Part shown: positions 43,195-51,979 of the stretch, piece after piece | How the letters are laid out: each line of letters starts with the position of its first letter | Position numbering within the stretch: position 1 is the first letter of the stretch | Assembly: GCF_035920345.1 (NCBI RefSeq) | Contig: NZ_CP109149.1 | Location: 8,246,001 to 8,310,000 of the forward strand | DNA length: 64,000 nucleotides | Source: Nocardia vinacea | GTDB taxonomy: Bacteria; Actinomycetota; Actinomycetes; Mycobacteriales; Mycobacteriaceae | Direction of reading: 5' to 3' | Notes under the pieces: model-generated | Seen by the model: the letters and a program-made list of their open reading frames with translations, nothing else | The model's database searches: none | Told to the model about the DNA's origin: nothing | Position numbers and translations under genes: made by a program

Positions 43195-44598
43195 ATGACC
43201 CGCATAGCGATCATCGGTGGCGGACCGGCCGGTTATGAAGCGGCATTGGTGGCGGCCCAACACGGGGCCACGGTCACCCTGATCGATAGCGACGGCATCG
43301 GCGGGGCGTGCGTCCTGTGGGACTGCGTGCCGTCGAAGACTTTTATTGCCTCGACGGGCGTGCGCACCGATCTGCGTCGCGCCCGTGACCTGGGCATTAC
43401 CCTCGATCCGAGCCAGGCCCAGATCGAATTGGGCGAAGTGAACGCCCGTGTCAAGGCGCTGGCGCTGGCCCAGTCCTCCGATATCCGATCCAAGGTGCAG
43501 GCCGCGGGCGTGACGGTGCTGGCCGGACGCGGACAGCTCAGTGATCCGGCCGCCGGCATGGCCGCGCACCGGGTGCGCGCGCTACTGGGCGATGGCACCG
43601 AGGAGTCCGTCGAGGCCGAAGTGGTGTTGATCGCCACTGGTGCGAGCCCGCGCGTGTTGCCCGGCGCCGAGCCCGACGGCGAGCGCATCCTGAACTGGCG
43701 TCAGCTGTACGACCTGGAGGAACTCCCGGAGACCCTGGTGGTGGTCGGTTCCGGTGTGACCGGCGCCGAATTCGTCTCCGCGTATACCGAAATGGGTGTG
43801 CGGGTGAAGTTGGTCTCGAGCCGCGACCGGGTGCTGCCCGGTGAGGATGCGGATGCCGCGCTCGTACTCGAGGACGCACTCGCCGAACGCGGCGTCGAAT
43901 TGGTCAAGCACGCCCGCGCCGATGCGGTGGAGCGCACTGCCCAGGGGATCGTGGTCAAGCTCTCGGACGGTCGCACCGTCACGGGTACGCATGCGCTGAT
44001 GACCGTCGGTTCGATACCTAATACCGACGACCTCGGCCTGGAGCGGGTCGGCATCGAACTCGACCGCGGTGGTTACCTGCGGGTGGACCGGGTGTCGCGC
44101 ACCTCGGCACCCGGTATCTACGCGGCGGGCGACTGCACCGGTCTGCTGCCGCTGGCCTCGGTGGCCGCCATGCAGGGCCGCATTGCGATGTACCACGCGC
44201 TGGGCGAGGGCGTCAGCCCGATCCGGCTGAAGACGGTCGCCTCGGCCATTTTCACCCGTCCGGAGATCGCGACCGTCGGCGTGAGCCAGACCGCCATCGA
44301 TAACGGCGAGGTGCCCGCGCGCACGGTCATGCTGCCGCTGAATACCAACCCGCGCGCCAAGATGTCGGGTCTGCGCAGGGGTTTCGTCAAGATCTTCTGT
44401 CGGCCCGCGACCGGTGTGGTCATCGGCGGTGTGGTCGTCGCTCCGATCGCCTCGGAGCTCATCCTGCCGATCGCGCTCGCGGTCCAGAACAATCTGACCG
44501 TCAACGATCTCGCCCAGACCTTCTCGGTGTACCCGTCGCTCACCGGCTCGGTGACCGAGGCGGCCCGGCTGCTGATGCGTCACGACGACCTCGATTAA
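43195..44598 (+). CDS. lpdA: flavoprotein disulfide reductase-like NAD(P)H quinone reductase LpdA
   Basis: 467 aa from ATG 43195 with GGAGG upstream. FAD-binding IAIIGGGPAGYEAALVAA (4-21); redox-site region GIGGACVLWDCVPSKTFIAS holds C39 and C44, an intact C-x4-C pair; NAD domain VVVGSGVTGAEFVSAY; and AAGDCTGLLPLASVA. The C-terminal dimerisation domain lacks the usual HAH-E catalytic dyad of lipoamide dehydrogenase (region around LTGSVTEAARLL). Place next to glpD matches M. tuberculosis Rv3303c, reported as a quinone reductase rather than a lipoamide dehydrogenase. Confidence 0.92.
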   Translation: MTRIAIIGGGPAGYEAALVAAQHGATVTLIDSDGIGGACVLWDCVPSKTFIASTGVRTDLRRARDLGITLDPSQAQIELGEVNARVKALALAQSSDIRSKVQAAGVTVLAGRGQLSDPAAGMAAHRVRALLGDGTEESVEAEVVLIATGASPRVLPGAEPDGERILNWRQLYDLEELPETLVVVGSGVTGAEFVSAYTEMGVRVKLVSSRDRVLPGEDADAALVLEDALAERGVELVKHARADAVERTAQGIVVKLSDGRTVTGTHALMTVGSIPNTDDLGLERVGIELDRGGYLRVDRVSRTSAPGIYAAGDCTGLLPLASVAAMQGRIAMYHALGEGVSPIRLKTVASAIFTRPEIATVGVSQTAIDNGEVPARTVMLPLNTNPRAKMSGLRRGFVKIFCRPATGVVIGGVVVAPIASELILPIALAVQNNLTVNDLAQTFSVYPSLTGSVTEAARLLMRHDDLD

Positions 44599-45032
44599 CA
44601 GGCGGTGGTTTGATTTGCAGCGCCTTCGGCGCTGCGTGTTCGCGGCCCCTTCTGTCTCGCGTCCGAGCCGTCGAGACTCGCGCCTACGGCGCATGCGCTT
44701 CGACGACTCGGACGCGAGACGGGCCGCGAACGTCGCTCGTAAGACTCGCTCCGTTGTGGCCGGATTATGCGGTCGATCTCGAGTGCCCCGAGTCTTGCTG
44801 TCTTGTCTGGACTTTCACCGCGTTGCCAGTCCGGCGCGCATGTGGTTCACTTCCCGCAGAGATGCGATCGGCGGGCGATCGCGAGGGTTCTGTGTGGGGG
44901 GATCGATCCTTTCCAGCGGGAACGGCGAACGGCCGCATGGTCGTTCGCCGCTCCTGTCTCAGGGGCCAAGCGTCTCACCAGGGAAAACTGTGTGTGACCG
45001 AGTCGGTCGCACCCGGGAAGGGATTGCGAAAA
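44599..45032. other. intergenic region downstream of lpdA
   Basis: 434 bp holding structured repeat copy B (44617-44756) and then about 270 bp that should contain the promoter of the secreted protein at 45033. No gene or clear promoter hexamers seen. Confidence 0.4.
44617..44756. repeat. structured interspersed repeat, full copy B
   Basis: About 140 bp, collinear with copy A. Hairpin 1: GCAGCGCC-ttc-GGCGCTGC (44617-44635). Long arms 44654-44674 and 44700-44720 (20 of 21 paired). Inner hairpin GCGCC-tac-GGCGC (44680-44692). Both short hairpins differ from copy A by paired changes that keep the stem. Confidence 0.85.
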
Positions 45033-46055
45033 GTGAAACATCGTAAGCCGAGTCGGACGCAGCGAGCGATGGCGAGCACATCGTTGCCGCTGGCCACTGC
45101 GGCGGCCGTGGCCACGCTCTTCGCGGCGCCGGCGGGGGCAGTTCCGGATCAGCCGAGTACACCGACCCCCCCGGCGCCCGCGCCTGCCGATCCGGGCAGC
45201 ACCGCGCCGGCGGATCAGGGCCAGCCGGAGACCACCAAGCCGGAGCCGGGTAAGCCGGACACCAAGCCGTCGCCGACGCCGAGCCAGCCGGGTGTCACCA
45301 CGCCGGATCCGAACCAGGTCATGCCGAATCAGCCCAGGGATCCGAAGCTGTCGACGCCGACCCAGCCGGGTGTCACCACCCCGCGCGTCGCGCCGCTGCC
45401 GGTTCCGGGACAGACCGGCCCCGCGATCCCCGCCGTGGTGCCGGAGACGGCTCCCGGTGCGGAGGCTCCGAAGCCCGCGCAGCCCGGCACCACCGCGCCG
45501 GGTGCGAACACCCCGAGCGGTCCGAACGCCCGGACTCCGCAGCAGCCGGAGACCGACACGCTGGTGCAGCAGCCGCGCTGGGAGGCTCCGCGCTTCCAGC
45601 AGGCGCCGGCCGCGCCGGTGGTCGAGATGGACGGGCCGCACCAGGAGATCGGCGCCAATATCGACGGTGGCTCGCTGGCGCCCGGCTACGTGGCCAACAC
45701 CCACCACTTCAACAATGCCGCGGGCTACGTCGGCACCATCGGGTACCGCACCCCGACCGGTCAGGGCGAGGCCGGTGTGTCGGTCGAATACATCGGCGCC
45801 AACACCGTCAAGGTCACCTCCTACACCGGTGGTGAGGGTCTGGCCGACAACAAGACCGAGGTCGTCCTCGACACCACCCAGGCCAACATGGCCAAGGCCG
45901 CTGTCGAGCACTGGATTCGGGAACAGCCGGGCGGCGTGGCTGCCCTCGAGGCCGCCGCGCAAGTTAAACTTCCGGTGCCGCCAGGCGAACTGGCTCCGCA
46001 GACGGTCAACGTTGCCGGGGTCACCACCCAGTGGGGTGGGTCACTCCAGTACTGA
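45033..46055 (+). CDS. secreted Pro-rich protein with unknown C-terminal domain
   Basis: 340 aa from GTG 45033 (GTG 44994 in frame also possible). A twin-basic n-region (KHRKPSRTQR) and hydrophobic core ending FAAPAGAVP form a Sec signal peptide. Residues 35-205 are Pro/Thr/Ala-rich, including repeated TPTQPGVTTP-like units. The C-terminal domain (about 210-340) is compact with NTHHFNNAAGYVGTIGYRTP and SVEYIGANTVKVTSYTGGEG. Not recognised; likely cell-wall or surface protein. Followed by a hairpin and a membrane-anchored Pro-rich protein. Confidence 0.75.
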   Translation: MKHRKPSRTQRAMASTSLPLATAAAVATLFAAPAGAVPDQPSTPTPPAPAPADPGSTAPADQGQPETTKPEPGKPDTKPSPTPSQPGVTTPDPNQVMPNQPRDPKLSTPTQPGVTTPRVAPLPVPGQTGPAIPAVVPETAPGAEAPKPAQPGTTAPGANTPSGPNARTPQQPETDTLVQQPRWEAPRFQQAPAAPVVEMDGPHQEIGANIDGGSLAPGYVANTHHFNNAAGYVGTIGYRTPTGQGEAGVSVEYIGANTVKVTSYTGGEGLADNKTEVVLDTTQANMAKAAVEHWIREQPGGVAALEAAAQVKLPVPPGELAPQTVNVAGVTTQWGGSLQY

Positions 46056-46073
46056 CACGAGCTGATTCGACGG

Positions 46074-46101
46074 GTGGGGCGGTCGTTCTCGACCGCCCCA
46101 C
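46074..46101. terminator. strong hairpin, probable terminator
   Basis: Perfect 12-bp stem GTGGGGCGGTCG / CGACCGCCCCAC with a TTCT loop, between the stop at 46055 and the GTG at 46129. No U-tract, as usual in high-GC actinobacteria. Confidence 0.75.
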
Positions 46102-46128
46102 ACGTGTGTCCTGGGGAAAGGATTTGGT

Positions 46129-47193
46129 GTGGGCTCCGAGGGTGATGGCAGGGACAACGAATCCGACCGGACCGGGTCGGAATTCGGACCCCCGTTGGAC
46201 GATTTCGGCCCGCCGGTCTCCGAATTCGGGCCGCCGGTCGGCGAATTCGGGCCGCCGACGGGTGAGCAGGCTCGACCGCAGTGGTCGGTGCCCGAGCCCG
46301 GCACCGATCATCCCGAGCTGATCTGGCGTCCCGCCGACGAACCGCCGACGGTGCCGCCGCCACCCCCGCAGTACCGCGCGCCGGATACGACCGTGTTCGG
46401 CGATGCGCCGCCACCGCCGCCCCGCCAACCGGAGCCGCCGACGCGCCGACCCGAGCCTCCGGTCGAACCGGATCCCAGCGAGGCCACCGTCCGGCACGCG
46501 ACCCCCGCCGCCGGCCAGCGTGACACCTGGTGGAACAGCCCCACCGAATCCGGCGGGGTACCGAAGCCGCCGTCCGAGCCGTCGGGCCTGTCCTGGGCCG
46601 ACGATCCGATCGCCAAACGCCTTGCGCCGAAGCTGATCTCCGACACGATCACCGCGACCCCGAACCGGCACAGTTCGCGCGGCCGGTGGATCGCGCTCGG
46701 TGTGCTCGCCGCGATCGTGGTGGTCTTGGCGCTGGTGGTGACCTTCGTCGCGGTCAGCCGCGACGACAACGGCAGTCCGAAGGCGGCGCCGCCCGCCCCG
46801 CCGAGCACCTCCGCCGCGCTGAGCTGCCCCGCGAGTAAAGACGGCAAGGTGACTCGCGGCAACGGGCAGGGCGACACCTCGTCCGGCCCCGGTGCGATCC
46901 TCGGCTTCCAGTACGAGTTCTACGTCGACCGCAATGGTGAGCGCGCGCGCAGATTCGTCGCGCCGGATGCCGAGAATGTGTCGACGGCCGAGGTCATCCA
47001 GCAGGCCATCAATGAACAGATTCCGGTCGGCACCACGCATTGCCTGCGGATTGCCGAGTCGGCGGCCGACACGTTCGAGGTGGACCTGACCGAACATCGC
47101 CCCGACGGCACGACCAATGTCTACCGGCAGACCATCATCACGGTGGTCCGGGATGGCAAGACCGTGATCTTCGCCATCCGGGAGCGCGCCTGA
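46129..47193 (+). CDS. membrane-anchored protein with FGPP heptad repeats
   Basis: 354 aa from GTG 46129 with a GGGGAAAGG ribosome site. Residues 19-43 contain four exact 7-residue repeats centred on FGPP; Pro-rich to about 170. One membrane helix (about 184-208, ALGVLAAIVVVLALVVTFVA) separates this cytosolic head from an extracytoplasmic domain of about 145 residues with SCPASKDGK, YEFYVDRNGERARRFVAPDA and TTHCLRIAESAADTFEVDLT, two Cys that may pair. Not recognised; a Nocardia/Mycobacterium-type envelope protein. Confidence 0.75.
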   Translation: MGSEGDGRDNESDRTGSEFGPPLDDFGPPVSEFGPPVGEFGPPTGEQARPQWSVPEPGTDHPELIWRPADEPPTVPPPPPQYRAPDTTVFGDAPPPPPRQPEPPTRRPEPPVEPDPSEATVRHATPAAGQRDTWWNSPTESGGVPKPPSEPSGLSWADDPIAKRLAPKLISDTITATPNRHSSRGRWIALGVLAAIVVVLALVVTFVAVSRDDNGSPKAAPPAPPSTSAALSCPASKDGKVTRGNGQGDTSSGPGAILGFQYEFYVDRNGERARRFVAPDAENVSTAEVIQQAINEQIPVGTTHCLRIAESAADTFEVDLTEHRPDGTTNVYRQTIITVVRDGKTVIFAIRERA

Positions 47194-47274
47194 GCTCTCA
47201 GATCATGGGATGAATATTTCACAATTTGGTAGCGGTGTGCGACAGTGGGGTTTCGCGTCCCCTCGGAGGTTTCC

Positions 47275-48450
47275 ATGTCGCCGATCAATCCACCGCTCGC
47301 AACCAAACTGGGCGGACTGAAGAGTTCGGCGATTCGTGACCTGCTCGAGCTGACCACGCGCGAAGAGGTGATCAGCCTCGCGGGCGGTTTGCCGGATGCG
47401 GAGTTGATGCCCCGGGAGCGGCTCGTCGCAGCGGCCGATGCGGCGCTGAGTGGTTCCGCGGTGTTGCAGTACACCGGGTCGCGCGGGTGGCCTCCGCTGC
47501 GCGATGTGCTGCGCCGGCGGGAGTCGGTGAAGCTCGGTCGCGCGGTCGGGCTCGAAGAGGTTTTCGTGACTCATGGTTCGCAGCAGGCGCTTTCGCTGCT
47601 CGCCGAGGTGCTGCTGGATCCGGGCGCGCTGGTGGTCGTCGAGGATCCGGCGTATGTCGGTGCGCTGCAAGTGTTCCGGGCGGCCGGTGCGCGGATTGTG
47701 GCGGTACCCCTGGATTCCGAGGGAATGCGGCTGGATGTGCTGAAGGAACTGCTGGTGCGTGGAGAGCGTCCCACGGTCGTGCACACGGTGAGCAATTTCC
47801 ACAATCCGGGTGGCGTCACGATGAGTCCGCCGCGTCGTCGTGAATTGGCCGAACTCGCCGATACCTACGGGTTCTGGGTGATCGAGGACGATCCGTACGG
47901 TGAGCTCTGGTTCGACCGGCCCTCTCCCGATCCCGTGGCAACCTACTCCCGCAACGTGATTCGGCTGTCCAGTGCCTCGAAGATCCTCGCGCCCGCGCTG
48001 CGGGTCGGCTGGATGGTGGCGCAGGAGCGAATCTGTCGCGCGGTCGAATTGCTGAAACAGGGTGCGGACCTGTGCGGTTCGGCGCTGACCCACCAGATCG
48101 CCGCCGACCTGCTCACCGACGAAACCTGGCTGACCGGCCACGTCGAGGCTGTCCGCAGCGCATACGGCGACCGCGCCAAGGCGCTCGTGCACGCCGTGCG
48201 CACCCGCTTCGGCGACCGCGTCACCTGCACCGACGCCGCCGGTGGCATGTTCGTGTGGGCCGATTTCACCGACGGCACGGACACCGATCGGCTGCTGCCG
48301 CGAGCCCTGGAGCACGGGGTCGCCTTCGTGCCCGGTTCGGCGTTTGCCGTCGACACCGACTACAGCCACTCCATGCGCATGTGCTTCACCACTTCGGACG
48401 CGGCGACATTGGCGGAGGCGATCGACCGGCTGGCTCGCGCGGCCGAATAG
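47275..48450 (+). CDS. PLP-dependent aminotransferase, class I/II
   Basis: 391 aa from ATG 47275 with GGAGG upstream. Fold-type I aminotransferase of the 2-aminoadipate/aromatic (MocR-like but without a GntR head) group: SLAGGLPDAELMP, QYTGSRGWPPLRDVL, SNFHNPGGVTMS, EDDPYGELWFD and the PLP lysine in SSASKILAPALRVGWM. Amino donor unknown; candidates are aromatic or alpha-aminoadipate substrates. Converges on glpK with 3 bp between stops. Confidence 0.9.
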   Translation: MSPINPPLATKLGGLKSSAIRDLLELTTREEVISLAGGLPDAELMPRERLVAAADAALSGSAVLQYTGSRGWPPLRDVLRRRESVKLGRAVGLEEVFVTHGSQQALSLLAEVLLDPGALVVVEDPAYVGALQVFRAAGARIVAVPLDSEGMRLDVLKELLVRGERPTVVHTVSNFHNPGGVTMSPPRRRELAELADTYGFWVIEDDPYGELWFDRPSPDPVATYSRNVIRLSSASKILAPALRVGWMVAQERICRAVELLKQGADLCGSALTHQIAADLLTDETWLTGHVEAVRSAYGDRAKALVHAVRTRFGDRVTCTDAAGGMFVWADFTDGTDTDRLLPRALEHGVAFVPGSAFAVDTDYSHSMRMCFTTSDAATLAEAIDRLARAAE

Positions 48451-48453
48451 TCG

Positions 48454-49953
48454 TCAATCCACCCAGTTGTAGGTGCGCTCCACGGCCTTGTTCCAGGCAG
48501 CAAGGTGAGTTTCGCGATCCGTCGCCGACATCGCCGGCTGCCAGGTCTTATCCGCGGCCCAGTTGGCGCGGATGTCATCGGTGCTCTTCCACAGCCCGAC
48601 GGCGAGCCCGGCGGCATAAGCCGCACCCAGCGCGGTGGTTTCATTGACGACCGGGCGGACCACCGGCACATCGAGGATGTCGGACTGGAACTGCATGAGC
48701 AGATCGTTGCCAACCATGCCGCCGTCGACCTTGAGGGTGGTCAGTTCCAGCCGCAGCTGCTGGGATTCGGCATCGGCGCGCATCGCGTCCATGACCTCGC
48801 GCGTCTGAAATGCGGTGGACTCCAACACCGCTCGCGCCAGATGCGCTTTGTTGACGAAGCGGGTCAGGCCCGCGATCACGCCGCGGGCATCCGGGCGCCA
48901 GCGCGGCGCGAAGAGGCCGGAGAACGCGGGGACGATGTAAGCGCCGCCATTGTCCTCGACGCTGCGCGCCAGCGGTTCGATCTCGTCGGCTGCGGAAATG
49001 ATGCCGAGATTGTCCCGGAACCATTGCACCAGTGAGCCGGTCACCGCAATGGATCCCTCCAATGCGTAGATCGGCGCCTCGCCGCCGAGCTGGTAACAGA
49101 CCGTGGTGAGCAGGCCGTGTTTGCTGAATACCGGCGTCGTTCCGGTATTGAGCAGCATGAAATTGCCGGTGCCGTAGGTGTTCTTGGCTTCGCCGGGGGA
49201 CAGGCAGGCCTGGCCGAAGGTCGCCGCCTGCTGGTCGCCGAGAATGCCCGCGACGGGTATGCCCGCCAATGGACCGGAGCCGATCTCCGCGTAGATCTCC
49301 GACGAGCTGCGGATCTCGGGCAGCATCGACCGCGGTACCCCGAATTCCGCGCAGATCCGCGAATCCCATTGCAGCGTACGCAGATCCATCAGCATGGTGC
49401 GCGACGCGTTGGTCACATCGGTGATGTGCCGACCGGTGAGCTGCCACAGCACCCAGCTGTCGATGGTGCCGAAACACAGCTCACCTGCTTCGGCCCTGGC
49501 TCGTGCGCCCTCGACATTGTCCAGAATCCAGCGCAGTTTCGGACCGGCGAAGTAGGTGGACAGCGGCAGACCGGTGCGGTCCTGGTAGCGCGTCGCGCCG
49601 AATTCGCCGCCCAGTTCGGTGACCAGACGGTCGGTGCGGGTGTCCTGCCAGACGATCGCGTGATGAATCGGCTTGCCGCTGGCCCGATCCCACACCACCG
49701 TCGTCTCGCGCTGATTGGTGACGCCGACCGCATTGATCTCATCGGCGGCGATACCGGTGCTCCGCAGCACCTCGCCGAGGACGAATTCGGTATTGCGCCA
49801 AATGATTTCCGGATCGTGCTCGACCCAGCCCGGCCGCGGAAAGATCTGTTCGTGCTCGCGCTGCGCGATGCCGACGACACGGCCCTGTCGGTCGAAGATA
49901 ATGCACCGACTCGAGGTCGTGCCCTGATCAATGGCGGCCACATAGCGACGCAT
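48454..49953 (-). CDS. glpK: glycerol kinase
   Basis: 499 aa, full length. ATP-binding [20 protein letters not shown]; substrate residues in [18 protein letters not shown] and [40 protein letters not shown] and the FGGY-type [20 protein letters not shown]. Phosphorylates glycerol to sn-glycerol-3-phosphate, the substrate of the GlpD enzyme encoded divergently 289 bp away. No uptake facilitator gene is nearby. Confidence 0.97.
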   Translation of the reverse strand: MRRYVAAIDQGTTSSRCIIFDRQGRVVGIAQREHEQIFPRPGWVEHDPEIIWRNTEFVLGEVLRSTGIAADEINAVGVTNQRETTVVWDRASGKPIHHAIVWQDTRTDRLVTELGGEFGATRYQDRTGLPLSTYFAGPKLRWILDNVEGARARAEAGELCFGTIDSWVLWQLTGRHITDVTNASRTMLMDLRTLQWDSRICAEFGVPRSMLPEIRSSSEIYAEIGSGPLAGIPVAGILGDQQAATFGQACLSPGEAKNTYGTGNFMLLNTGTTPVFSKHGLLTTVCYQLGGEAPIYALEGSIAVTGSLVQWFRDNLGIISAADEIEPLARSVEDNGGAYIVPAFSGLFAPRWRPDARGVIAGLTRFVNKAHLARAVLESTAFQTREVMDAMRADAESQQLRLELTTLKVDGGMVGNDLLMQFQSDILDVPVVRPVVNETTALGAAYAAGLAVGLWKSTDDIRANWAADKTWQPAMSATDRETHLAAWNKAVERTYNWVD

Positions 49954-50242
49954 TCGTGCAGGCTACTAAAACCGACGTGGCCGGCGGGGAAAACGACGGA
50001 GCGCGCCGCGCATCACATCGCGACCAGCAGGTTCTCGGACTAGTGTTGAGGTCGGTTACCGGCGAGTAGCGCTGATTATCGGCTGCGGGCGACACGGCTT
50101 CGGCCCCGACACGGGATCGTCGCCGATTCCCTTAGCCTGTACAACAGAAGACCGCCCCCCGACTGAGCAGCTCGATCGTGTGCCCGAAAGACCACAAACG
50201 TCGTCTGAACCCCGGCGCCGGGGTCGGCTGGAGGTATCGAGC

Positions 50243-51976
50243 ATGACCAAGCAACCGGAATCGCAGTTCCTCGGACCCGAGCAACGCGCGACGGCATGGG
50301 AGCGCTTCGGCAAGGACCACTTCGACGTGGTCGTCGTCGGGGGCGGTGTGGTCGGCTCGGGTATCGCGCTCGACGCGGCCACGCGCGGTCTGAAAGTCGC
50401 ACTGGTCGAGGCGCGCGATCTCGCTTCCGGCACCTCCAGCCGGTCCTCGAAGATGTTCCACGGCGGACTGCGCTACCTGGAGCAACTGGAACTCGGGCTG
50501 GTGCGCGAGGCGCTGCGGGAACGTGAACTCGCACTCGCCAGGCTCTCGCCGCATCTGGTGAAGCCGCTGCGCTTCCTCTACCCGCTGACCCGCCGCGGCT
50601 GGGAACGCCCGTATGTGGCCGCCGGACTGGTGCTCTATGACACCATGGGCGGCGCGAAATCCGTTCCCGGCCAACATCATCTATCCCGGCACGGCGCACT
50701 GCGGCTGGCGCCGGGTTTGCGCCCCGACTCGCTGATCGGCGGCGTCAGCTACTACGACACGGTCGTCGACGATGCACGCCACACCATGACCGTCGCCCGC
50801 ACCGCCGCGCACTACGGCGCGGTGATCCGCACCTCCACCCAGGTGGTCGGCTTTCTGCGCGAGGCGGACCGGGTCGTCGGGGTGAAGGTGCGCGACAGCG
50901 AGGACGGCCGCACCGGCGAAATCCGTGCCCACGTGGTGATCAATGCGACCGGTGTGTGGACCGATGAGGTCCAGGCCCTTTCGCACAATCGCGGCCGCTT
51001 CCACGTGCGTGCGTCCAAGGGAGTGCACATTGTGGTGCCGCGCGACCGCATAGTCAGCGATGCCGCGATCATCCTGCGCACCGCGACCTCGGTGCTGTTC
51101 GTCATCCCGTGGGGCGCGCACTGGATCATCGGCACCACCGATACCGATTGGAAGCTGGATCTCGCCCATCCGGCGGCGACCAAGGCCGATATCGATTATC
51201 TGTTGGATCGGGTCAACCAGGTGCTGGTCACCCCGCTCACGCCCGCCGATATCGACGGTGTCTACGCGGGTCTGCGGCCTTTGCTTGCGGGAGAAAGTGA
51301 TTCGACTTCCAAACTGTCGCGCGAGCATGCGGTCGCCCGGGTCGCGCCGGGGTTGGTCGGCATCGCGGGTGGCAAATACACCACCTACCGGGTGATGGCC
51401 TATGATGCGGTCGACGAAGCGGCACAGGATATTCCGGCGCGTGTCTCACCGTCCATCACCGATAAGGTTCCGCTGCTCGGCGCCGACGGCTACTTCGCGC
51501 TGATCAATCAGACGGTGCAACTCGCCGAGGTCTATGGCGTGCATCCGTACCGGATCAAGCACCTGCTCGATCGCTACGGTTCGCTCATCGACGAGGTCAT
51601 GGGCATGGCCGACGGCAAACCCGAACTGCTGCAACCAATTATGGACGCACCGTCGTATCTGCAGGTGGAAGCCGTCTACGCGGCCGCCGCGGAAGGCGCG
51701 CTGCATCTGGACGATATTCTGGCCCGCCGGACCAGGATCTCCATCGAATACTCGCACCGCGGCGCGAACTGCGCCGAACAGGTGGCCAATCTGGTCGCGC
51801 CGATACTCGGTTGGGACGACGACGAAATCGACTGGGAGGTAAGCACTTACCAAGCACGCGTCGAGGCGGAGATCCGCTCCCAGACCCAGCCGGACGACCC
51901 ATCCGCCGATGCCCTGCGCATCGCGGCCCCCGAACCGCGCGCGGAGATCCTGGAACCGGTCCCGTTGGACAGCTGA
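50243..51976 (+). CDS. glpD: glycerol-3-phosphate dehydrogenase (FAD, quinone-linked)
   Basis: 577 aa from ATG 50243 with GGAGG. FAD site VVVVGGGVVGSGIALDAATR; EARDLASGTSSRSSKMFHGG and RYLEQLELGLVREAL are GlpD-family blocks; GTTDTDWKLDLAHPAATKAD and GGKYTTYRVMAYD follow; the C-terminal domain (about 420-577) is the GlpD cap. Membrane-associated; oxidises glycerol-3-phosphate to DHAP, passing electrons to quinone. Positional equivalent of mycobacterial glpD2 beside lpdA. Confidence 0.96.
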   Translation: MTKQPESQFLGPEQRATAWERFGKDHFDVVVVGGGVVGSGIALDAATRGLKVALVEARDLASGTSSRSSKMFHGGLRYLEQLELGLVREALRERELALARLSPHLVKPLRFLYPLTRRGWERPYVAAGLVLYDTMGGAKSVPGQHHLSRHGALRLAPGLRPDSLIGGVSYYDTVVDDARHTMTVARTAAHYGAVIRTSTQVVGFLREADRVVGVKVRDSEDGRTGEIRAHVVINATGVWTDEVQALSHNRGRFHVRASKGVHIVVPRDRIVSDAAIILRTATSVLFVIPWGAHWIIGTTDTDWKLDLAHPAATKADIDYLLDRVNQVLVTPLTPADIDGVYAGLRPLLAGESDSTSKLSREHAVARVAPGLVGIAGGKYTTYRVMAYDAVDEAAQDIPARVSPSITDKVPLLGADGYFALINQTVQLAEVYGVHPYRIKHLLDRYGSLIDEVMGMADGKPELLQPIMDAPSYLQVEAVYAAAAEGALHLDDILARRTRISIEYSHRGANCAEQVANLVAPILGWDDDEIDWEVSTYQARVEAEIRSQTQPDDPSADALRIAAPEPRAEILEPVPLDS

Positions 51977-51979
51977 GAG

